Source: Streptomyces triticagri
GTDB taxonomy: Bacteria > Actinomycetota > Actinomycetes > Streptomycetales > Streptomycetaceae
DNA: 44,606 bases
Assembly (NCBI RefSeq): GCF_003429565.1
Contig: NZ_QUAK01000118.1
Location: 18,316 to 62,921, forward strand
Direction of reading: 5' to 3'
This document shows, one piece after another, positions 16,347 through 23,992 of this stretch (position 1 is the first letter of the stretch; each line of letters opens with the position of its first letter). The translations under genes and the position numbers were made by a program. The notes below the pieces were generated by a model. It did not search any database and was not told the DNA's origin. It saw only the letters and a list, made by a program, of their open reading frames with translations.

Positions 16347-17510
16347 TCAGGCGTCCGCCACCGAGTCGAAGTCGACCTCGTCGCGCGCCACGCCCTGCGC
16401 GTCCGCGTCCACCGAGCGCCGCAGCGCCTCGTGCAGCTTCGCCGGTGTCAGTACGCCCAGGAACCGTGCTCCGTCGAGGACGGCCACCCAGCCCGCGTCG
16501 TGCTGGAGCATCACCCCGAACGCCTGCTTGAGCGGTGCACCCACCGGCACCCAGGAGTTCATCCGGTGCGCAAGCTCGCCCACCGTGCCCTCGGGGCCGG
16601 CGAGCGCCAGCTCGTCCACGCCCGCCCAGCCGTGCAGTTCACCCTCCGCGTCCAGGACCACCGTCCACCGGGCGCCCTCCGCACGCAGCCGGGCCGCGGC
16701 CGCCTCCGCCCGCTCGTCCTGACCGGCCACCGGCGGCTGATCCAGGTCGTCCGCCTCGATCGCGGTGACCGACAGCCGCTTCAGGCCCCGGTCCGCGCCC
16801 ACGAACTCCGCCACGTACGGAGTCGCCGGGCTGCCGAGCACCGCGCCCGGGGTGTCGAACTGCTCGATCCTGCCCTGCCCGTAGACCGCGATCCGGTCGC
16901 CGAGCCGGACCGCCTCCTCGATGTCGTGCGTGACCATCAGGACCGTCTTGCGCACCGCGGCCTGCATCCGCAGGAACTCGTCCTGCAGCTGCTCGCGCAC
17001 CACCGGGTCGACCGCACCGAACGGCTCGTCCATCAGCAGCACCGGGGGATCGGCGGCCAACGCCCGGGCCACTCCCACCCGCTGACGCTGGCCGCCGGAC
17101 AACTGCGCCGGATACCGCGGCCCGTACGTCTTCGGATCCAGCCCGACCAGTTCGAGCAGCTCCGCCGCCCGCGCCTTGGCCCTCGACCGCTTCCAGCCGA
17201 TCAGGGCCGGCACGGTCGCCGTGTTGTCGAGGATCGTGCGGTGCGGGAAGAGGCCGACCTGCTGGATGACATAACCGATGCGGCGCCGCAGCCGCACCGG
17301 ATCGACACCCGAGATGTCCTCGCCGTCGACCAGGATCCGGCCGCCGGTCGGCTCGATCAGCCGGTTCACCATCATCATCGTGGTCGTCTTGCCGCAGCCC
17401 GACGGGCCGACCAGGGTGACGAGTTCGCCCTCGCCCACCTCGAAGGACAGCTCGTCCACGGCGACGGTCCCGTCCGGATACCGCTTGCTGACCTGCTCGA
17501 ACCGGATCAC
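16347..17510 (-). CDS. OpuC/ProV-type osmoprotectant ABC transporter ATPase with C-terminal CBS domains
   Basis: 387 residues. The nucleotide-binding domain has Walker A GPSGCGKTT (about 35-43), the Q-loop in YVIQQVGLFPH, signature LSGGQRQRVGVARAL, Walker B VLLMDEPFGAVDP and the H-loop VTHDIEEAV. After about residue 245 the tail carries a degenerate and a clear CBS repeat (VGELAHRMNSWVPVGAPLKQ; AVLDGARFLGVLTPAKLHEA). In OpuA/OpuC systems these sense ionic strength or nucleotides. GTG 17510 has TAGCGT 6 nt upstream and no good Shine-Dalgarno sequence. It must serve the two permeases and lipoprotein encoded convergently, since no permease lies beside it. The separate promoter would allow independent control of the motor subunit. 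Confidence 0.88.
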   Translation of the reverse strand: MIRFEQVSKRYPDGTVAVDELSFEVGEGELVTLVGPSGCGKTTTMMMVNRLIEPTGGRILVDGEDISGVDPVRLRRRIGYVIQQVGLFPHRTILDNTATVPALIGWKRSRAKARAAELLELVGLDPKTYGPRYPAQLSGGQRQRVGVARALAADPPVLLMDEPFGAVDPVVREQLQDEFLRMQAAVRKTVLMVTHDIEEAVRLGDRIAVYGQGRIEQFDTPGAVLGSPATPYVAEFVGADRGLKRLSVTAIEADDLDQPPVAGQDERAEAAAARLRAEGARWTVVLDAEGELHGWAGVDELALAGPEGTVGELAHRMNSWVPVGAPLKQAFGVMLQHDAGWVAVLDGARFLGVLTPAKLHEALRRSVDADAQGVARDEVDFDSVADA

Positions 17511-17516
17511 CCCGTC

Positions 17517-17522
17517 ACGCTA
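17517..17522 (-). promoter_or_regulatory. Candidate -10 element for a leaderless OpuC-type ATPase transcript
   Basis: TAGCGT on the minus strand is followed by 6 nt and then the GTG start at 17510. The -35 position has no good match. This is the same geometry as at mutA. Confidence 0.35.
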
Positions 17523-17652
17523 AGCGGCCCCGCGACCCGTCGCACACCGGCCGCGCCTGTACGAGTCACCGTCCGCGGAATGCCCCGTACCGGTGTGATG
17601 AACTGGCCCGACGTCCACAGCCACGACGAATCCACCCCGAGCAGGAGCAGCC

Positions 17653-18951
17653 TTGACCACCTACCGGCAGCCCGGCGTCGTCCTCACCGACCGTCACTTC
17701 CGCGTGCCCCTCGACCACGCGCGCCCCGACGGTGAGCAGATCGAGCTGTACGCGCGCGAGGTCGTCGCGAGCGACCGGACACATGCCGGACTCCCGTGGC
17801 TCCTGTACCTGGAGGGCGGGCCCGGCTTCGGCGCGCGCCGCTTCGTCGGCAGGCAGGCCTGGCTCGGCCGCGCGCTCCAGGACTACCGCGTCCTCCTCCT
17901 CGACCAGCGCGGCACCGGCCGCTCCACCCCGGCCGACCGGCAGACCCTCCCGCTGCGCGGCGGACCGCGCGAACAGGCCGACCACCTCGCCCACTTCCGG
18001 GCGGACTCCATCGTGCGGGACTGCGAGACCATCCGGCCGCAGGTCACCGGCGGCGCCCCCTGGACCGTGCTCGGCCAGAGCTTCGGCGGCTTCTGTGCCA
18101 CCCGCTACCTGTCCTCGGCGCCCGAGGGCCTGAGCGCCGCCCTGTTCACCGGCGGCCTGCCGGCGCTCGACGCCCATGCGGACGACGTGTACCGCGCCGC
18201 GTACCCGCGGATCGAACGCAAGGTCGCCGCGCACTACGCCCGCTACCCGCAGGACGTCGCCCGCGCCCGCCGGATCGCCGAGCACCTCGCCGAGCGCGGC
18301 CACATCGTCATCGGCGGCGGCTACAAGCTGACCGTCCAGGCCTTCCAGTCCCTCGGCATCCTGCTCGGCTCCGGCGACGGCAGCCACCACCTGCACTACC
18401 TCCTGGAGAACGCCTTCGTCACCACACCGCACGGCCCCGAACTCTCCGACGGCTTCAAGGAACAGGTGCACGCGCAGCTCTCGTACGCCGGACATCCGCT
18501 GTACGCCCTGGTGCACGAATCGATCTACGCCCAGGATGAGCGGCCCACCGACTGGGCCGCCGAGCGGGTGCGCGGCGAGTTCCCGCAGTTCGACGCGGCG
18601 GCGACGCTGGACGGAGACGGCCCGCTGCTGTTCACCGGCGAGACCGTGCACCCGTGGACGTTCGACTGCGACCCCTCGCTCGCACCGCTGCGCGAGTGCG
18701 CCGAGCTCCTCGCCTCCCGCACCGACTGGCCGCGCCTCTACGACACCGACCGCCTCGCCGCGAACACGGTCCCCGCCGCGGCCGCCATCTACCACGACGA
18801 CATGTACGTCCACACCCCCCACTCCCTGCACACCGCCGAAGCCATCCGGGGCCTGCGCCCCTGGATCACCAACGAATACGAACACGACGGCGTCCGTGCG
18901 GGCGGCCCTCACGTCCTGGACCACCTCCTGAACCTGGTCCGTAACGCGTAG
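17653..18951 (+). CDS. Proline iminopeptidase-like alpha/beta hydrolase (peptidase S33)
   Basis: 432 residues. The hydrolase core shows LYLEGGPGFGARR (the HGGPG-type oxyanion element), LLLDQRGTGRSTP and the nucleophile elbow GQSFGGFCATRYL with the catalytic serine near residue 142. A large helical cap follows, and IYHDDMYVHTPHSL near residue 385 probably supplies the acid side of the site. The length matches the large class of prolyl aminopeptidases (about 420-430). These release N-terminal proline or other residues from peptides; the specificity of this one is unknown. No signal peptide is present, so it is cytoplasmic. The start is TTG 17653, with AGGAG 8 bases upstream and no better ATG nearby. 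Confidence 0.85.
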   Translation: MTTYRQPGVVLTDRHFRVPLDHARPDGEQIELYAREVVASDRTHAGLPWLLYLEGGPGFGARRFVGRQAWLGRALQDYRVLLLDQRGTGRSTPADRQTLPLRGGPREQADHLAHFRADSIVRDCETIRPQVTGGAPWTVLGQSFGGFCATRYLSSAPEGLSAALFTGGLPALDAHADDVYRAAYPRIERKVAAHYARYPQDVARARRIAEHLAERGHIVIGGGYKLTVQAFQSLGILLGSGDGSHHLHYLLENAFVTTPHGPELSDGFKEQVHAQLSYAGHPLYALVHESIYAQDERPTDWAAERVRGEFPQFDAAATLDGDGPLLFTGETVHPWTFDCDPSLAPLRECAELLASRTDWPRLYDTDRLAANTVPAAAAIYHDDMYVHTPHSLHTAEAIRGLRPWITNEYEHDGVRAGGPHVLDHLLNLVRNA

Positions 18952-19010
18952 CCACCATTTCAGCCCGTCCGGCAACGAGGACGCCCCCAGCGGTGCAGGC
19001 CACCACCACA

Positions 19011-19016
19011 TAGCCT
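19011..19016 (+). promoter_or_regulatory. Candidate -10 element for a leaderless PIG-L gene
   Basis: TAGCCT ends 6 nt before the ATG at 19023, and no Shine-Dalgarno sequence is present. The -35 match is weak. Confidence 0.35.
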
Positions 19017-19022
19017 GCCCTC

Positions 19023-19754
19023 ATGACCGACCAACTTGCCCCCATGCCCACCGACTGGCACCGCGCCCTGGCGGTCGTCGCCCACCCAGACGACCTCGAA
19101 TACGGCTGCGCGGGCGCGATCGCCGGCTGGACCGACGGCGGACGCGAGGTCGCCTATCTCCTCGCCACCCGAGGCGAGGCCGGAATCGACACCGTCGACC
19201 CCGACCGCTGCGCCGCCGTGCGCGAACGCGAGCAGCGGGCGAGCGCGGCCGTCGTCGGAGTGTCCAGTGTGGAGTTCCTCGACCACCGCGACGGTGTGAT
19301 CGAGTACGGCATCGACCTGCGCCGCGACGTCGCCGCCGCGATCCGCCGCCACCGCCCCGAGCTGGTCATCACGCTCAACCACCGGGAGACCTTCGGCGGC
19401 GTGTACTGGAACACCCCGGACCATGTCGCCGTGGGCCGCGCCACCCTGGACGCGGCCGCCGACGCGGGAAACCGCTGGATCTTCCCGGAGCTCGCCGAGC
19501 AGGGCCTCGAGCCCTGGGGCGGAGTCCGCTGGGTGGCCGTCGCCGCATCCCCGCACCCGACCCATGCGGTGGACGCGGGCCCCGGCTTCGAGCACGCCGT
19601 CCGCTCCCTGCTCGAACACCGCGCCTATATCGAGGCCCTCACGGACGAGGAACCCGAGGCATACGTACGGAAGTTCCTCACCGAGACCACGGCGAGCTCG
19701 TCCGAGCAGTTCGGCGGCCGGCCGGCCGTCACGTTCGAACTCTTCAGTCGGTGA
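19023..19754 (+). CDS. PIG-L/LmbE family N-acetylglucosaminyl deacetylase-like protein
   Basis: 243 residues. The zinc-site motif AHPDDLEYGCAG (about 20-31) is the hallmark of the PIG-L/LmbE family, and TRGEAG, REREQRASAAVVG and NTPDHVAVGRATLDA follow in the usual order. The third zinc-ligand histidine is in the DHVAVG segment. Family members deacetylate GlcNAc-type substrates, as in mycothiol synthesis (MshB) and the mycothiol conjugate amidase (Mca), and various antibiotic precursors. This protein is shorter than typical MshB (about 290), so I leave the substrate open. ATG 19023 lacks a ribosome site. The next gene starts 47 bases after its stop with its own strong ribosome site. Confidence 0.85.
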   Translation: MTDQLAPMPTDWHRALAVVAHPDDLEYGCAGAIAGWTDGGREVAYLLATRGEAGIDTVDPDRCAAVREREQRASAAVVGVSSVEFLDHRDGVIEYGIDLRRDVAAAIRRHRPELVITLNHRETFGGVYWNTPDHVAVGRATLDAAADAGNRWIFPELAEQGLEPWGGVRWVAVAASPHPTHAVDAGPGFEHAVRSLLEHRAYIEALTDEEPEAYVRKFLTETTASSSEQFGGRPAVTFELFSR

Positions 19755-19769
19755 CCGCCCCCGCCTAAG

Positions 19770-19784
19770 CTGACACAACGTCAG
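19770..19784. promoter_or_regulatory. Candidate operator CTGAC-N5-GTCAG
   Basis: A 5-bp inverted repeat with a 5-nt spacer lies 17 bases upstream of the GTG start at 19802 and directly before the G-tract ribosome site. Its size suits a dimeric repressor. No regulator gene adjoins it. Confidence 0.3.
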
Positions 19785-19801
19785 AATCGTAGGGGGGGGC
19801 A

Positions 19802-20635
19802 GTGATCGACACCACGAGCACCGAGATCGCACCCGGCGATGAGCGCATCCGGCTCGACGTGGCGGACGGTCTGGCCCTGGTCACCCTGTGCCGGCCGGAC
19901 ACCCTCAACGGCTGGAGCTGGGAGTCGACCAGACAGCTCGGCCTGGTGGCGGACCGGATCCGCTTCGACGACGCGGTGCGGGCCGTGCTGCTCAGGGCCG
20001 AGGGCCGGGCGTTCTGCGCAGGCATAGACGTCACGGCCCCGGGCGGTGGCATCACCGGCCGCTCCGGGGCCGAACGCACCCGCAACTACCAGGAAGGGCT
20101 GCGCTGGGCACATGAGCGATTCCGGGCCTTCGCCCGTCTCCCGCAGCCCGTCGTCGCCGCCGTGCAGGGCTACTGCCTCGGCTTCGGCTTCGAACTCGCC
20201 CTTCTCGCCGACGTCCGTATCGCCACCCATGATGCCGTGTTTGCCCTGCCCGAGGCGCAGTTGGGAGTGGCCGTCGACGCCGGCGGCGACCTGCGGATCG
20301 CCCGTGACGCGGGCGCCGGATGGGCGAAGTTCCTCGCCCTCACCGGCCGCCGTATCGACGCATCCACCGCCGAACGCCTCGGCCTGGTCCAACTCCTCGT
20401 AAATCCCTCTGAGTTGGAGCACGATGCGCGATCGCTCGCCGAGGAGATCGCGGCCAATGCGCCCCTGGCCGTGCAGGGCATCAAACGCGACATCGACGCC
20501 TTCGCCGACGCCGGCCTGGACGACGCCCTGCGGCACACCGCCGCCACCGCCGCCCTGACCCTGGCATCCGACGACATCCGCGAGGGCTATGCGGCGAAGG
20601 CGGCCCGCAGAACGCCCCGCTTCGACGGACGCTGA
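19802..20635 (+). CDS. Enoyl-CoA hydratase/isomerase family protein
   Basis: 277 residues from GTG 19802. The crotonase signature includes VTLCRPDTLNGWSWES, the oxyanion segment FCAGIDVTAPGGG and QGYCLGFGFELALLADVRIA with the first catalytic Glu position. LPEAQLGVAVDAGGDLRI carries the second. Both acidic positions are kept, so hydration of an enoyl-CoA is possible. It may work with the convergent 2,4-dienoyl-CoA-reductase-like SDR (stops 43 bases apart) in breakdown of unsaturated acyl chains, but that is inference from position. The ribosome site is a pure run of eight G (19792-19799) ending two bases before the start codon. This is unusual and could be prone to slippage. Confidence 0.83.
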   Translation: MIDTTSTEIAPGDERIRLDVADGLALVTLCRPDTLNGWSWESTRQLGLVADRIRFDDAVRAVLLRAEGRAFCAGIDVTAPGGGITGRSGAERTRNYQEGLRWAHERFRAFARLPQPVVAAVQGYCLGFGFELALLADVRIATHDAVFALPEAQLGVAVDAGGDLRIARDAGAGWAKFLALTGRRIDASTAERLGLVQLLVNPSELEHDARSLAEEIAANAPLAVQGIKRDIDAFADAGLDDALRHTAATAALTLASDDIREGYAAKAARRTPRFDGR

Positions 20636-20678
20636 CCCCGCCCTGGACGACGGGTTTCACGCGTCGGACGGCGAGGTC

Positions 20679-21584
20679 TCATGCGTCGGCGTCCCGCTCC
20701 CCGTACCCCAACTGCTCCCGCACCGGCGTCACCGGCGGGCTGACGACCTGTCGTCGCTGCCAGTTCGCCCCGTCCACCACCAGGGTGTGCCCCGTGATGA
20801 AGCGGGCGAAAGGGGAGGCCAGGAACGTTGCCGCCCAGCCGAGTTCGCGCGGCGCGCCCACCCGTAGTGCCGGCTGCAGTCGGTCCTTGTCGTGCTCCGC
20901 CCGGTCCAGGCCGCCGCGGATGTCGGCGGTCATGTCCTCGTGCGGCATCAGGCCGGGCACCAGACCGTTGACGCGGATGCCGTACGGGCCCCACTCCACG
21001 GCGAGCGTCTCCACCAGGTTCCGTACGCCCGCCTTGGCCGCCGCGCTGTGTGCGAACCCGGGGCCGCCGGTCCAGGCGTACGAGGCGCCGACGTTGATGA
21101 TCGAGCCGGAGGAGCCCGCGGCGAGGTGGCGCCGGGCGAACTCACGGCTCGTCAGAAAGGTTCCGTTCAGGGTGATGTCGACGACGGTGCGCCAGGCGTT
21201 CGGTGACATCTCCTCGGCGGGTACGGGGAAGTTCGCGGCCGCGTTGTTGATGAGGATGTCCGGCAGGCCGCACGCCTCCTGCGCGGCGTCGAAGGCCTCG
21301 GCGATCCGGCCGGGGTCGCGGATGTCGCAGGCCGCGATGACGATCCGGCCCCCGAGCGTCGCCAACTCCTCCTGTGCCGACCGGAGTCGGGCCGCCTTGC
21401 GGCTCACCAGGACGAGCGTCGCACCGAGCCGGGCGAACTCCGCGGCCACCGCCTTGCCGAGCCCCGTACCGCCACCCGTCACCAGGACGACCGAACCGTC
21501 GTACGTGCCCGCCGGTAGCGCGCTCGTCCCGGCCGGGGGAGGGGCCGGAAGCCCCGGGGCGCTGGGTGCCGATGGCTCAGTCAT
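20679..21584 (-). CDS. SDR oxidoreductase resembling 2,4-dienoyl-CoA reductase
   Basis: 301 residues. After a proline/alanine-rich tail of about 28 residues, the Rossmann fold begins with VVLVTGGGTGLGKAVA; ACDIRDP and ILINNAAANFPVPAEEM follow. The position of the usual catalytic tyrosine (YxxxK) is replaced: GFAHSAAAKAGVRN keeps the lysine but has Ser at the K-4 position. This H-x4-K pattern followed by LAVEWGPYGIRVNGLVPG is typical of 2,4-dienoyl-CoA reductases such as the peroxisomal enzyme. The likely reaction is NADPH-dependent reduction of dienoyl-CoA from unsaturated fatty acids. ATG 21584 has GGAGGT about 11 bases upstream. It is divergent from the PH-domain/TetR operon and shares its triple operator region. 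Confidence 0.85.
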   Translation of the reverse strand: MTEPSAPSAPGLPAPPPAGTSALPAGTYDGSVVLVTGGGTGLGKAVAAEFARLGATLVLVSRKAARLRSAQEELATLGGRIVIAACDIRDPGRIAEAFDAAQEACGLPDILINNAAANFPVPAEEMSPNAWRTVVDITLNGTFLTSREFARRHLAAGSSGSIINVGASYAWTGGPGFAHSAAAKAGVRNLVETLAVEWGPYGIRVNGLVPGLMPHEDMTADIRGGLDRAEHDKDRLQPALRVGAPRELGWAATFLASPFARFITGHTLVVDGANWQRRQVVSPPVTPVREQLGYGERDADA

Positions 21585-21670
21585 GGGCGCATCCCTACCT
21601 CCTGCGGCGCGAATCCGCCATGGCCCCGTGGGCGCGGAACTCTCCTCGGCCGCATCCCTGTCGCACCTGA

Positions 21671-21720
21671 ACCGACCGGTATAGGATTAGACCGTACGGT
21701 CAAGACGCAAACCGATCGGT
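21671..21720. promoter_or_regulatory. Three tandem ACCGNNCGGT operators spaced exactly 20 bp
   Basis: ACCGACCGGT (21671-21680), ACCGTACGGT (21691-21700) and ACCGATCGGT (21711-21720) are 10-bp palindromes, two of them perfect, repeating every 20 bp and hence on one face of the helix. TAGGAT at 21682-21687 could be a -10 for the plus-strand operon. Sites of this kind suit a TetR-family dimer. A TetR gene ends the operon that starts 39 bases to the right, so autoregulation plus control of the divergent SDR is the simplest reading. Confidence 0.7.
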
Positions 21721-21758
21721 CAAACTCCAAGCGGCGGTCGAGGTCAGGAGAAGTGCTC

Positions 21759-22298
21759 ATGGAAACCCTCCCCGTGACGCAGTCCCCGCCGGATCCGGAG
21801 CCGGGCCCCGACGGGGTGCGCGTACGTCTCCCGCGCCTGCGGGTGGAGCGCCGCGCCATGCTCTGGTGGGTGCTGCGCGCCCTCCTGCAGTGGGGCCTGC
21901 TGCTCGCGGCACTCGTCGTGGCCCGGTCGCTGTGGGAGCCCGCGCGGGTCTGGTTGCTGGCGCCGGCGATCGCGGTGGCGGCGATCGTCGCGGTCAAGCT
22001 GGCCGTCGAACCGTGGTGGCGCTACCACGTCCACCGCTGGGAGATCACCGAGCAGGCCACGTACGCGGCCTCCGGCTGGCTGGTGCGGGAGTGGCGGGTC
22101 GCGCCGACCTCCCGTATCCAGACCGTCGACGCCGTACGAGGGCCGCTCGAGCAGCTCCTCGGCCTGTCCACGCTGCGGGTGACGACCGCCTCGTCGTCCG
22201 GTGCGATCACCGTCCAGGGGCTCGACCGCAGGATCGCCGAGGAGGCGGCGACGCGGCTGGCGGCCGTCGCCGAGCTGGTCGAGGGGGACGCGACATGA
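21759..22298 (+). CDS. PH-domain membrane protein (YdbS-like)
   Basis: 179 residues. Two transmembrane helices (about 35-55 and 58-78) precede a bacterial PH_2 domain, seen as RYHVHRWEITEQATYAASGWLVREW and APTSRIQTVDAVRGPLEQLLG. The YdbS/YdbT proteins of Bacillus occur as a pair; their job is not settled, though protection against certain bacteriocins and membrane stress has been proposed. ATG 21759 follows AGGAG by 8 bases; GTG 21753 is too close to the ribosome site. Its stop overlaps the next start (ATGA). It is the first gene of a three-gene operon with the larger PH protein and a TetR regulator. Confidence 0.8.
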   Translation: METLPVTQSPPDPEPGPDGVRVRLPRLRVERRAMLWWVLRALLQWGLLLAALVVARSLWEPARVWLLAPAIAVAAIVAVKLAVEPWWRYHVHRWEITEQATYAASGWLVREWRVAPTSRIQTVDAVRGPLEQLLGLSTLRVTTASSSGAITVQGLDRRIAEEAATRLAAVAELVEGDAT

Positions 22299-23992
22299 GT
22301 GCCGCGACGGGGCCCGGGACGGGGTCCGCGACCGGGGCGGGCCCCGGGCCCGTGCCCGAGGCCGCGCCCGCCACCCCGGCATCGACTGACTGGCAGCGTC
22401 TGAACCCTCGGGTCGTCTGGGTCGACCTGGCTCAGAGCGTGCTCTCGCTCGCGCCCAGCCTGGTCGCCATCCATTTCGTCGGTCTCGAACCCTCGCTGTC
22501 CGCCCTGTGGCCGTTGGCCTTGGTCGCGGTGGTCGGTGTGATCGGCGCCGTGGCCGACATGGTGCGCTGGATGTTCACGCGCTACCGGATCACCGCCACG
22601 GACGTGGAACGCCGCACCGGTGTCCTGGTCCGCCGGCACCGCACCATGCGGCGCGACCGGGTCCGCAGCGTCGACACCCACGCCAAGCTCCGGCACCGCG
22701 TCACCGGCCTCAGGGTCGTCACGATCGGCGCCGGTCAGCAGACCGGGGCCGGCGAATCGGCCCTGTTCCTCGACGCGTTGACGAAGGGCGAGGCGGCACG
22801 GCTGCGGGCGCTGCTCCTCGACCGCCGGTCCCCGGCCGAACGGGAGGCCGTGCAGAGCGCGGACCGGACGGGTGAGGCCCCGGCACCCGCGCATGCCCCG
22901 TCCGAGCCGGCTGCCGACGGCGGGCCTCGGACCGACCGCGACGCCGAAGTCTTCGCAACGCTCCGCCCCTGGTGGGTCGTTCACAACATGTTCAGCATCT
23001 GGGCCTACCTCATGGCCGCCGGCCTGCTCTGGAGTCTGTACTGGTTCTTCGCCATGCTCGGCATCGATCTGCTCGACATCGCGACCGCCGTCGCCGACCG
23101 GGCTTCCCTCGGCCGCGCGGGCACCGTCGCCCTCGCCGTGATCGTCGTCGGACTCATCGGCGCCCTGGCGATGGGCGTCAACTTCCTCACCTCGTACTGG
23201 AACTTCGAACTCGCCCGCGTCCGCACCGGCGACACCAGCCAACTGCGCACCCGCCGCGGCCTGTTCAGCACACGCGAGGTCGGCCGGGACGAGTCGCGGA
23301 TGCGCGGGCTGTCCATCGGCGAGCCACTCCTGTGGCGCTGGATGGGCATGTCCGACACGAACGTCATCACCACCGGACTCAGCCTGTGGAACATGGAGCA
23401 GCCCACCGCGATCCTGCCGCGCGGTCCGATCCGGGTCGCCCACGCGGTCGCCGCCCGGGTGCTCGGATCGCCGAGCCCTTTCGACGCACCGCTCGCGGCG
23501 CATCCGCCGGCCGCCCTGCGCAGGCGCCTGTGGTGGGCGACCTGGGTGGCCGCCGTTCCCGCGACGGCCGTCGCCGTGCCGGTCGCGTCCGACGCCGCCC
23601 CGACGTGGCTGCTCTGGGCGGCGCTCGCCCTCTGGCCGGTCGCCCTGCTCGGCGCAGTCATCGCCTACCGTGCGCTCGGCCACGCCGTCGTCGGTGACCA
23701 TCTCGTCGTACGCGCAGGCCTGTTGAGCCGTACGACCTCGGTGCTGCGGCGCGACGCGGTGAGCACCATCGCCGTACGCCAGTCGCTGCTGCAACGCCGG
23801 CTCGGGCTCAGCACCGTGTCCGCGAAGACGGCCGCGGGTTGGGGCGCGTACGAAGTGCCCGATCTCGCCGCGCACGAGGCGGTCGCCTTCGCCGCGCGGG
23901 CCGCGCCGGGCGTGCTGGACGAGTTCGTGGTCGGTGCGCCCGAACCGGAGGAGCCCGTGGCCGGCGCGTCGGGACAGGGGAGAGGATGGTGA
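22295..23992 (+). CDS. Large PH-domain membrane protein (YdbT-like)
   Basis: 565 residues. The layout is a disordered Gly/Pro/Ala-rich head of about 30 residues and paired transmembrane helices (about 45-90), then a first PH_2 domain (TRYRITATDVERRTGVLVRRHRTMRRDRVRSV is its core). A linker leads to further helix pairs (about 228-260, 272-295 and 428-460) and two more PH_2-like blocks (NFELARVRTGDTSQLRTRRG; DHLVVRAGLLSRTTSVLRRDAVSTI). Three PH_2 repeats and alternating helix pairs are the YdbT pattern. It overlaps the small PH gene by four bases and probably forms a membrane complex with it. The substrate or signal is unknown. The downstream TetR gene begins inside its last codons. Confidence 0.82.
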   Translation: MSAATGPGTGSATGAGPGPVPEAAPATPASTDWQRLNPRVVWVDLAQSVLSLAPSLVAIHFVGLEPSLSALWPLALVAVVGVIGAVADMVRWMFTRYRITATDVERRTGVLVRRHRTMRRDRVRSVDTHAKLRHRVTGLRVVTIGAGQQTGAGESALFLDALTKGEAARLRALLLDRRSPAEREAVQSADRTGEAPAPAHAPSEPAADGGPRTDRDAEVFATLRPWWVVHNMFSIWAYLMAAGLLWSLYWFFAMLGIDLLDIATAVADRASLGRAGTVALAVIVVGLIGALAMGVNFLTSYWNFELARVRTGDTSQLRTRRGLFSTREVGRDESRMRGLSIGEPLLWRWMGMSDTNVITTGLSLWNMEQPTAILPRGPIRVAHAVAARVLGSPSPFDAPLAAHPPAALRRRLWWATWVAAVPATAVAVPVASDAAPTWLLWAALALWPVALLGAVIAYRALGHAVVGDHLVVRAGLLSRTTSVLRRDAVSTIAVRQSLLQRRLGLSTVSAKTAAGWGAYEVPDLAAHEAVAFAARAAPGVLDEFVVGAPEPEEPVAGASGQGRGW

